From NCBI RefSeq assembly GCF_036840915.1, contig NZ_CP085725.1, forward strand, positions 2,356,001 through 2,420,000: 64,000 nucleotides of DNA, read 5' to 3'. The DNA comes from Flavobacterium hankyongi (GTDB taxonomy: Bacteria > Bacteroidota > Bacteroidia > Flavobacteriales > Flavobacteriaceae). The notes below the pieces were generated by a model that saw only the letters and a list, made by a program, of their open reading frames with translations, did not search any database and was not told where the DNA came from. The position numbers and the translations under genes are program-made. Position 1 is the first letter of the stretch; each line of letters begins with the position of its first letter. Shown piece after piece: positions 54,072 to 61,444 of the stretch.

Positions 54072-54113
54072 CAATGTACTAAGGTAGCAATAATTTTGCC
54101 ACTTTAGTACATT
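54072..54113 (-). terminator. Long-stem hairpin between serS and the TPR gene
   Basis: Arms AATGTACTAAGGTAGCAA (54072-54089) and TTGCCACTTTAGTACATT (54096-54113) pair at 16 of 18 positions. On the minus strand a TTTTTT tract follows directly and the TPR gene's ATG is 9 bases after. It is probably the serS terminator. Confidence 0.7.
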
Positions 54114-54118
54114 TTACA

Positions 54119-54137
54119 CTTCGACAAGCTCAGCGTA
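54119..54137. repeat. CTTCGACAAGCTCAGC-type repeat fragment
   Basis: The motif CTTCGACAAGCTCAGCGTA occurs once, within 28 bases of the serS stop. Strings of this kind are interspersed repeats in many bacterial genomes, as I recall; a second copy is not present in this window. Confidence 0.35.
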
Positions 54138-54146
54138 CATTTTAAA

Positions 54147-55418
54147 TTAGTTTATAATATCAAAACCAGTGTATTTACGTAACACTTCAGGAATCACAAT
54201 ACCTTCAGGTGTTTGATAATTTTCTATGATTCCAGCCAATACACGAGGCAATGCTAATGAACTACCGTTTAAAGTATGTGCCAATTGTGTTTTACCATCT
54301 TTTCCTTTAAAACGTAATTTCAAACGGTTTGCTTGGAAAGTTTCGAAATTTGAAACAGATGAAATTTCTAACCAACGATCTTGAGCTGTTGAGAATACTT
54401 CAAAATCATAAGTCAATGCTGAGGCAAATCCCATATCTCCACCACATAAACGTAAAATACGGAAAGGCAATTTCAATTCACGCATGATTTCTTTCACGTG
54501 TTCTACCATGCCATCTAACGCTTCGTGTGATTTTTCTGGATGCTCGATACGAACTATCTCTACTTTATCAAACTGGTGTAAACGATTTAATCCGCGAACA
54601 TGTGCGCCCCAAGATCCTGCTTCACGACGGAAACATGGCGTGTAACCTGTAACAGTTACAGGTAATTCACTCTCTTGCAAAATTACATCACGGTAAATAT
54701 TTGTAACTGGAACCTCAGCTGTTGGGATTAAATACAAATCATCCTTTGCATCATGATACATCTGACCTTCTTTATCTGGCAACTGACCTGTTCCATACCC
54801 TGAAGCTTCATTTACTAGGTGTGGCACTTGAACTTCTTGATAACCTGCTTCGGTATTTTTATCTAAAAAGTAAGAAATTAATGCACGTTGTAATTTAGCC
54901 CCCTTTCCTTTGTAAACTGGAAATCCTGGTGCTGTAATTTTAGTACCTAATTCAAAATCAATAATATCATATTTTTTAATTAAGTCCCAATGTGGTTGAG
55001 CACCTTCATGCAATACTGGAATTTCGCCTTCTTCAAAAACATTAATATTGTCATCTGCTGTTTTTCCTTGTGGGACTATATCAGCAGGTGTATTAGGCAG
55101 TTTGTACAACTCTAAAGTAAGTTCTTCTGCAACTGTATTTAACGCTTCGGTTAATTCTTTACCTTTCTCTCTGAATTGAGTTGATTTTTCTTTAAGAATT
55201 TCAGCTTTCGCTTTTTCTCCAGATTTCATCAACGCACCAATATCTTTGGACAGTTTATTAGATTCGGCTAAAATGTTATCTAATTCTACTTGTGTCGCAC
55301 GACGTTTCTCGTCAAGTGCAATTACAGCATCAACTATAGCAGTAGCATCAAAATTTCTTTTAGCTAAAGCCTTAATCACTTCTTCCCTTTTTTCTCTAAT
55401 AACTGCGATTTGTAACAT
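54147..55418 (-). CDS. serS: Seryl-tRNA synthetase
   Basis: 423 residues from 55418. A longer start at 55442 would overlap the -7 box. It charges tRNA-Ser (and tRNA-Sec where present). The N-terminal coiled-coil arm that grips the tRNA covers about 28-100 (KRRATQVELDNILAESNKL). Class II motifs follow in the core: motif 2 region PCFRREAGSWGAHVRGLNRLHQF-type (CFRREAG, RGLNRLHQF), and motif 3 NGSSLALPRVLAGIIENYQ. The enzyme is complete. It opens the serS/TPR unit. Confidence 0.97.
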   Translation of the reverse strand: MLQIAVIREKREEVIKALAKRNFDATAIVDAVIALDEKRRATQVELDNILAESNKLSKDIGALMKSGEKAKAEILKEKSTQFREKGKELTEALNTVAEELTLELYKLPNTPADIVPQGKTADDNINVFEEGEIPVLHEGAQPHWDLIKKYDIIDFELGTKITAPGFPVYKGKGAKLQRALISYFLDKNTEAGYQEVQVPHLVNEASGYGTGQLPDKEGQMYHDAKDDLYLIPTAEVPVTNIYRDVILQESELPVTVTGYTPCFRREAGSWGAHVRGLNRLHQFDKVEIVRIEHPEKSHEALDGMVEHVKEIMRELKLPFRILRLCGGDMGFASALTYDFEVFSTAQDRWLEISSVSNFETFQANRLKLRFKGKDGKTQLAHTLNGSSLALPRVLAGIIENYQTPEGIVIPEVLRKYTGFDIIN

Positions 55419-55439
55419 GTCATAAATTTTATAAGAACG

Positions 55440-55447
55440 CAAATTTA
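55440..55447 (-). promoter_or_regulatory. -7 element of serS
   Basis: TAAATTTG on the minus strand matches TAnnTTTG, 21 bases before the ATG at 55418. Confidence 0.6.
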
Positions 55448-55489
55448 GGAATATTTCATCAGCAGCTATATAAAGTTGTAAAAAATTAG

Positions 55490-55497
55490 TAACTTTG
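55490..55497 (+). promoter_or_regulatory. Near-leaderless promoter of the small secreted protein and efflux operon
   Basis: TAACTTTG is a perfect TAnnTTTG with only five bases to the ATG at 55503, so the transcript would start almost at the codon. Confidence 0.6.
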
Positions 55498-55502
55498 TGT
55501 CA

Positions 55503-55892
55503 ATGAAAAAGTATGTTACTGTCATATTACTTTTCTTTTATGTCTTTTCGATGACTGAAGTGCATCAGTTATTGAAGGCTCCAAAACTTGTAGAGCATTT
55601 TTTTGAACATAAAAACGAAAATAACAGAACAACTTTAATCTCTTTTCTAGAAATGCATTATCTAAATGGTTTTACCAAAGATGCAGATTTCGAAAAAGAC
55701 ATGAAACTTCCCTTTAAAACTTCCCAAGACAATTGTTTCAGTTTTGTGGTTCTACTTCCTACACCAGAAAAATTTGAATTAAATAACGAACCATTCTTTT
55801 TAGAAATTCACAAACCAACGATTCTTTATAAAAACCAAGTTTTTATTTCAAATTATTTATCAGCAATTTGGCAACCTCCTAAAATAGCTTAA
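55503..55892 (+). CDS. Small exported protein at the head of the metal-efflux operon
   Basis: 129 residues from the ATG at 55503; a GTG two codons earlier overlaps the promoter. The N-terminus has a short hydrophobic stretch (YVTVILLFFYVFSM), likely a signal peptide. The mature part contains two His-rich stretches (MTEVHQLL and EHFFEHKNENN) and a C-terminus ending SNYLSAIWQPPKIA. The histidines could bind a metal. A short protein with this kind of C-terminus sits next to CusA-type pumps in relatives, as I recall, but I cannot assign a named family. Confidence 0.7.
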   Translation: MKKYVTVILLFFYVFSMTEVHQLLKAPKLVEHFFEHKNENNRTTLISFLEMHYLNGFTKDADFEKDMKLPFKTSQDNCFSFVVLLPTPEKFELNNEPFFLEIHKPTILYKNQVFISNYLSAIWQPPKIA

Positions 55893-55909
55893 TCTGTAAT
55901 TTCTACCTA

Positions 55910-55923
55910 CCATTTTAAAATGG
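55910..55923. repeat. Perfect 14-bp palindrome before the pump gene
   Basis: CCATTTTAAAATGG lies between the small protein gene and the pump start. It could be an operator for a metal-responsive regulator or part of a weak hairpin with the nearby CATGGTTAC. Confidence 0.4.
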
Positions 55924-55961
55924 CATGGTTACTTTTTAATTATTGATTAAACTTTATTTTT

Positions 55962-58900
55962 ATGCTAAATAAAATTATTGAGTTTTCCGTAAGGAATAAA
56001 CTCATCATCTCGTTATTTACTATTGCATTAATTGCACTGGGTATTTATAACGTTCAAAAATTACCTATAGATGCTGTTCCAGATATAACTAACAATCAGG
56101 TTCAGGTGATCACAATTGCTCCATCCTATGGTGCAACCGATATTGAAAGATTAGTAACTTTTCCGATAGAGCAGGCTAACAACAATATCCCCGGATTGAA
56201 AGAGATAAGAAGTTTTTCTCGTTTCGGACTTTCATTAGTTACTATTGTATTTGATGACGATACCGATGTCTATTGGGCTCGCCAACAAGTAGCCGAAAGA
56301 CTGCAGCAAGTACAAAGTCAGTTACCCCAAGGCATGGGTTCGCCAGAACTTGGACCTGTTTCAACAGGTTTGGGCGAGATTTACCAGTATGTCGTAAAAG
56401 CCAAAAAAGGATATGAAAACCAATATGATGAAACCAAGTTAAGGACTATTCAGGACTGGCTGATTAAACGCCAGCTTTCCGGAGTAAAAGGCGTAGCTGA
56501 AGTAAGTAGTTTTGGCGGAAAATTAAAACAGATTGAAATCGCCATTCAGCCCAATAAACTTAATGCTCTTGGACTTACCATCAATGATGTTTTTGAGGCT
56601 TTGGAAAAAAACAATCAAAATACTGGTGGTGCCTACATCGAAAAAGAAGCTTCGGTTTTATTTATCAGAAGTGAAGGACTGCTCAAATCACATTCAGATA
56701 TTGAAAACATAGCCGTTACCGGTTCAAAAAACGGTGCTTCGATTTTATTACGAGATGTTGCTCAAATAAAAATTGGTTATGCTACACGTTATGGGGCAAT
56801 GTGTTATAATGATGAAGGAGAAGTTTCTGGTGCAATAGTGATGATGCTAAAAGGCGCCAACAGCAGTGAGGTGATTAAAAATGTAAAGGAAAGAATTGCC
56901 CAAATTCAAAAAACATTACCGGAAGGAGTGGTAATCGAGCCGTTTCTGGACCGTACAAAAATGGTTAACAATGCCATTCATACCGTTGAAAAAAACCTAC
57001 TTGAAGGTGCATTAATTGTGGTTTTTGTGTTGGTTTTGTTTTTAGGGAATTTTAGAGCAGGCTTCCTGGTTGCTTCGGTGATTCCGTTATCTATGCTTTT
57101 CGCCATTATTTTGATGAATATATTTGGCGTAAGTGGCAATTTGATGAGTCTGGGTGCCTTGGATTTTGGACTGATTGTAGATGGAGCAGTGATTATAGTC
57201 GAAGCGGTTATACATCAAATCCATTCGCATCATAAAAAACAATCCGAAGTTCATCTTACACAGGAAAATGTAAATCATGAGGTGGAAAGTTCGGCTAAAA
57301 AAATGATGAACAGTGCGGTATTTGGCCAAGTCATTATCCTGATTGTGTATTTGCCTATTTTAACTTTAGAAGGAATTGAAGGTAAAATGTTCAAGCCAAT
57401 GGCGCAAACGGTAGCTTTTGCCTTATTGGGAGCCTTTATTTTGTCACTTACTTACATACCAATGATGAGCTCTATTGTGTTAAAAAATATTAAGCACAAT
57501 CCAAAAAGTTTTTCAGAACGAATGATGGGATTCTTTGAGAGAATTCACCAAGCAAGTTTGGTAAAAGTGTTAAAACACAAATTAAATTATTTAGCGGCGA
57601 CTATTGTGGTGTTTGTTTTATCCATAATAGTAATGGGGTTTTTAGGCGGAGAGTTTATTCCCGCTCTGGAAGAGGGTGATTTTGCCGTGGATACACGCGT
57701 ACTTACCGGCAGCAATATCAGCACAACTATTGCTTCCACTCAAAAAGCCGCACATATTTTAAAATCTCAGTTTCCGGAGGTTGAAAAGGTAGTAACTAAA
57801 ATTGGAAGCGGGGAAGTTCCAACCGATCCAATGCCAATGGAAGCCAGTGACATGATGGTGATTTTAAAAGATAAAAGCGAATGGACATCAGCTTCTTCTT
57901 TTAATGAATTAGCCGATAAAATGAGTACAGCACTTAAAGCCGTTCCCGGAATTACTGCCGGTTTTCAATATCCTGTTCAAATGCGTTTCAACGAATTGAT
58001 GACCGGTGCGCGTCAGGATGTTGTGTGTAAAATTTTTGGAGAAGATCTAGACACACTGGCAAAATATGCTGAAAAAGTGGGAAGAATTATTCCGAAAATT
58101 CAAGGAACAAAAGATTTGTATGTTGAGCCCGTTGGCGGCATGCCTCAAGTGGTAATCAACTACAACCGCAATACAATTGCGCAATACCGTCTGAATATCA
58201 ATGATATCAACAAAGTGGTGAATACCTCTTTTGCGGGACAGAGTACAGGAATGTTGTTTGAAGGTGAAAAAAGATTTGATATTGTTGTAAAACTGGATGC
58301 TGAACAGAAACAGAATTTAGAAGATATCAAAAATTTATTGATTCCCACACCAAGCGGTTCTCAGCTGCCTTTGTATGTTTTGGCCGATGTAAAAATAATC
58401 AATGGTCCTAACCAAATTCAACGTGAGGATGCTAAAAGAAGAATTGTAGTGGGTTTCAATGCCGAAAAAGACGTTCAAAGCCTTGTGGGTGAATTGACCA
58501 AAAAAGTCGAAGCAGAAATCAAATTTCCTGACGGCTATTATATCACGTACGGCGGAAGTTTTGAAAATTTAAACGAGGCAAAACAGCGGTTAATGATTGC
58601 TGTTCCAATATCGTTGTTGTTGATTTTCCTGATGCTGTACTTTGCTTTCGGTTCTGTCAAACATGCATTATTGATCTATTCTGCAATTCCTTTGTCTACT
58701 ATCGGAGGTATTTTATTTCTTGCCCTTAGAGGTATGCCTTTCAGTATTAGTGCCGGAATTGGTTTTATCGCATTGTTCGGGGTAGCCGTTTTGAACGGAA
58801 TTGTTCTTATCGCCGAATTTAACGCGCAAAAGAAATCTGGAATTACTGATTTAACGACTATTATCATGAATGGAACCCAAAAACGTTTGCGTCCTATTTT

Positions 58901-60290
58901 AATGACCGCTTTAGTGGCTTCTTTAGGGTTTCTACCTATGGCAATCAGTAACGGTTCAGGTGCCGAGGTACAGCGCCCGTTAGCTACTGTGGTTATAGGT
59001 GGTCTATTGGTCGCGACTTTTTTAACCCTGTTTATTTTACCGATTCTTTATTTACTTTTTGAAGGTAATGAAAAACTTAATTTTAAAATAAATAAAAAAA
59101 TAATTACACCTCTTCTTGTTTTGTTTTTTTCAGTTTCTGTTTTTTCACAGGAAACAGTCACGTTGGATAAAGCACTTGAAATAGGTGTTAAAAATAATAT
59201 TCTGCTTAAAGCCGAGAAGAACAGACTAGCCGCAAATAAAGCGTTGATTAAATCAGGAAATGAAATCCCTGCTGTAGCTCTAACCGCCGAATATGGACAG
59301 CTAAACAGTGCTTTTAATGACAACCGTTTCGGGATTAGTCAAAATTTGTCTTTTTTGTTTGTCAATCCTAAAAAAAGAGCTTTACTGGAACAGCAATATC
59401 AATCGGCTGAATTATATTTCAAACATTCCGAAAATGAATTGAAGAGAGAAATAACTCAAACGTATTTTGATTTATCCAATGCAATTAAAAGAGAGAAAGT
59501 TTTGATTACAACCGATTCTGTTTATACTGAATTTCTTAAGAAAGCGGATTTGCGGTTGAAACTTGGAGAAACAAATCTGATTGAAAAATCGTCTGCCGAA
59601 CTTTCAAAAGCAAGAATTCTGAACGAACTCAATACGATTCAGGAAGAAAAACAACTTTTACAGCTAAAGTTCCAATACCTTCTTCAAAACAATAGTCCAT
59701 TGCTGCCTTCCGAATTACTTTTGAAAAACACAGTAAGCAATGATTTTAATGAAGGTCATATTCAAATTGCTCTTTTGGAACAGGAGAAAAAAATAAACGA
59801 ATCAGCAATAAAAGCAGAAAAGGCGCAGCTGATTCCGGATATTTCTTTAGGGTATTTCAGTACCACAATGAAAGGCACAGGCGCTGACGATAAGCTATAT
59901 GGAAGCGGCGACCGGTTTAATTCGGTTCAATTAGGATTGGGACTGCCTGTTTTTAATGGAGCAAACAAAGCACGAAGAGAAGCTTTAAAAACCAATACCG
60001 CCGCATTGAACAATCAATTGGAAGCGCAAAAACAATCGTTGCTGAATGTCTACGAAAATTTTAAGCTGAAAAACAAAAATAGTGAAGCTTTGCTTAAAAA
60101 ATATGAAGAACAGGTTTTGCCGGAAGCTTCAAAAATTACCAGTGCTGCCAATGCTCAATACATGAACGGTGAAGTCAGTTTTCTGGAATGGTCCGTACTC
60201 ATGAATCAATCTTTTGAAGCACAGTTAAATTATCTGACAACTGTTAAAAACCACAATGACACTATTATCAAAATGTTATATTCTAAATAA
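55962..60290 (+). CDS. CusA/CzcA-type heavy-metal RND pump fused to a TolC-like outer-membrane channel
   Basis: 1442 residues, versus ~1030 for CusA alone. Residues 1-1033 are a heavy-metal RND transporter: 12 helices, the proton-relay helix LDFGLIVDGAVIIVEA, and a periplasmic PMPMEASDMMVIL stretch. It then runs without a stop into FEGNEKLNF, a hydrophobic signal-like segment (about 1043-1063, ending VSVFSQ) and a ~380-residue TolC/OEP-family protein (VTLDKALEIGVKNN... ). The metal (Cu/Ag or Co/Zn/Cd) cannot be read. The adaptor follows 7 bases later. Codon and base use here is visibly less AT-rich than in the neighbours to the left. Confidence 0.92.
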   Translation: MLNKIIEFSVRNKLIISLFTIALIALGIYNVQKLPIDAVPDITNNQVQVITIAPSYGATDIERLVTFPIEQANNNIPGLKEIRSFSRFGLSLVTIVFDDDTDVYWARQQVAERLQQVQSQLPQGMGSPELGPVSTGLGEIYQYVVKAKKGYENQYDETKLRTIQDWLIKRQLSGVKGVAEVSSFGGKLKQIEIAIQPNKLNALGLTINDVFEALEKNNQNTGGAYIEKEASVLFIRSEGLLKSHSDIENIAVTGSKNGASILLRDVAQIKIGYATRYGAMCYNDEGEVSGAIVMMLKGANSSEVIKNVKERIAQIQKTLPEGVVIEPFLDRTKMVNNAIHTVEKNLLEGALIVVFVLVLFLGNFRAGFLVASVIPLSMLFAIILMNIFGVSGNLMSLGALDFGLIVDGAVIIVEAVIHQIHSHHKKQSEVHLTQENVNHEVESSAKKMMNSAVFGQVIILIVYLPILTLEGIEGKMFKPMAQTVAFALLGAFILSLTYIPMMSSIVLKNIKHNPKSFSERMMGFFERIHQASLVKVLKHKLNYLAATIVVFVLSIIVMGFLGGEFIPALEEGDFAVDTRVLTGSNISTTIASTQKAAHILKSQFPEVEKVVTKIGSGEVPTDPMPMEASDMMVILKDKSEWTSASSFNELADKMSTALKAVPGITAGFQYPVQMRFNELMTGARQDVVCKIFGEDLDTLAKYAEKVGRIIPKIQGTKDLYVEPVGGMPQVVINYNRNTIAQYRLNINDINKVVNTSFAGQSTGMLFEGEKRFDIVVKLDAEQKQNLEDIKNLLIPTPSGSQLPLYVLADVKIINGPNQIQREDAKRRIVVGFNAEKDVQSLVGELTKKVEAEIKFPDGYYITYGGSFENLNEAKQRLMIAVPISLLLIFLMLYFAFGSVKHALLIYSAIPLSTIGGILFLALRGMPFSISAGIGFIALFGVAVLNGIVLIAEFNAQKKSGITDLTTIIMNGTQKRLRPILMTALVASLGFLPMAISNGSGAEVQRPLATVVIGGLLVATFLTLFILPILYLLFEGNEKLNFKINKKIITPLLVLFFSVSVFSQETVTLDKALEIGVKNNILLKAEKNRLAANKALIKSGNEIPAVALTAEYGQLNSAFNDNRFGISQNLSFLFVNPKKRALLEQQYQSAELYFKHSENELKREITQTYFDLSNAIKREKVLITTDSVYTEFLKKADLRLKLGETNLIEKSSAELSKARILNELNTIQEEKQLLQLKFQYLLQNNSPLLPSELLLKNTVSNDFNEGHIQIALLEQEKKINESAIKAEKAQLIPDISLGYFSTTMKGTGADDKLYGSGDRFNSVQLGLGLPVFNGANKARREALKTNTAALNNQLEAQKQSLLNVYENFKLKNKNSEALLKKYEEQVLPEASKITSAANAQYMNGEVSFLEWSVLMNQSFEAQLNYLTTVKNHNDTIIKMLYSK

Positions 60291-60297
60291 AGCAAAA

Positions 60298-61419
60298 ATG
60301 AAAAATATCATCACTATATACTTACTAAGTTTTCTGTTGTTTTCTTGTAAAAAAGAAGCAGAAGCAATCACACCAGAAACAACTGAAAATAAATTTGAAG
60401 CAGTAATTACTCCGGAGCAATTTAAGAATTCAAAAATCACAACGGGAAGTTTAGAACAAAAAGCAATAGCATCTGTTTTAAAAGTAAGCGGAAAAATCAC
60501 TTTATCCCCTGATGGAATGGCAACCGTAAGCATGCCTTTAGGTGGTTATGTAAAATCGATTAAAGTAATGCAGGGCATGCATGTGAAAAAAGGCCAAGTT
60601 TTAGCTGTTATCGAAGATGCTCAATTTGTTCAGTTGCAGCAGGATTATCTGACCGCGAAGCAGCAATTGGCTTTTTCGGCAAAAGACTACAATCGTCAAA
60701 AAGAATTAAATGTCTCAAAAGCGGTGAGTGACAAAACGTATGAAATGGCTCAGAGCGAGATGGCAAAACAACGAATTCTATTAAAATCATTGGAGGAAAA
60801 ACTGCAATTAATTAATATCAACCCAGCAACTTTAACATCAGGAAATATTTCAAAATCAGTCTATCTGTACGCGCCTATAAGTGGTTTGGTGAGTAAAGTA
60901 AATATCAACTTAGGAAAATACATTAATCCAACAGATATGCTTTTTGAAATTCTGAATAACCAAAACCTATTTCTAAGCTTAAATGTATTTGATAAAGATG
61001 CCAGTAATCTTTCTGTCGGACAAAAAATCAAGGCTAACAGCAATACCAGTAATGAGGTGTATACAACTTCTGTTTTGTACGTAAATAAAAGTGTTAATGA
61101 CAATAATGCGATGGAAGTCATTGCAAAAATAAATAATACAAGCAATAAATTAATTCCCGGAAATTATATGAATGCCGAGATTGATATCCATAACAACGGT
61201 GCTTATATTGTGAAAAACGCTGCAATTGTTGACTTTGAAGGGAAGGAATATGTTTTTGTTAAAAAAACCAATGAAAGTTTTGTGATGACTCCAGTAACAA
61301 TAGGAACCCGTACCAAAGAATTTTCGGAAGTAAAAAATGCCGATGCTTTTTTAGGAAAAGAAGTTGTTATTACTGATGCTTATACGCTGTTAATGATATT
61401 AAAAAACAAAGAAGAATAA
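60298..61419 (+). CDS. Efflux RND periplasmic adaptor (CusB/CzcB-like lipoprotein)
   Basis: 373 residues from 60298; the frame extends further back only inside the pump gene. The signal ends in a lipobox, Cys17 (FLLFSC). The order is the usual one for an HlyD-family adaptor: N-terminal barrel strands (KVSGKITLSPDGMATVSM), a lipoyl part (GGYVKSIKVMQGMHVKKGQV), a helical hairpin (LTAKQQLAFSAKDYNRQ), and the return lipoyl and barrel (VYLYAPISGLVSKVNINLG). It would join the inner-membrane pump to the TolC-like channel in the same operon. No metal-binding N-terminal Met cluster is evident. Confidence 0.93.
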   Translation: MKNIITIYLLSFLLFSCKKEAEAITPETTENKFEAVITPEQFKNSKITTGSLEQKAIASVLKVSGKITLSPDGMATVSMPLGGYVKSIKVMQGMHVKKGQVLAVIEDAQFVQLQQDYLTAKQQLAFSAKDYNRQKELNVSKAVSDKTYEMAQSEMAKQRILLKSLEEKLQLININPATLTSGNISKSVYLYAPISGLVSKVNINLGKYINPTDMLFEILNNQNLFLSLNVFDKDASNLSVGQKIKANSNTSNEVYTTSVLYVNKSVNDNNAMEVIAKINNTSNKLIPGNYMNAEIDIHNNGAYIVKNAAIVDFEGKEYVFVKKTNESFVMTPVTIGTRTKEFSEVKNADAFLGKEVVITDAYTLLMILKNKEE

Positions 61420-61443
61420 AAGACTGATTTACCGTCTTTTATT
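61415..61443. terminator. Terminator shared by the adaptor and the metal TonB receptor genes
   Basis: Stem AATAAAAGAC / GTCTTTTATT with a 9-base loop. It includes the stop codon of the adaptor gene and lies 2 bases from the stop of the convergent receptor gene. Confidence 0.8.
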
Positions 61444-61444
61444 C

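Noticed and set aside
55910-55923. Intrinsic terminator before the efflux pump gene
   Set aside because: The palindrome is AT-rich without a loop or following T run, so it is better listed as a palindrome.
59041-59170. Sequencing frameshift joining the RND pump and TolC genes
   Set aside because: The joined frame is open for 1442 codons with a plausible signal segment at the junction, and fused proteins of this length are known in Bacteroidota. An old indel in the poly-A stretch is possible, but no error need be assumed.
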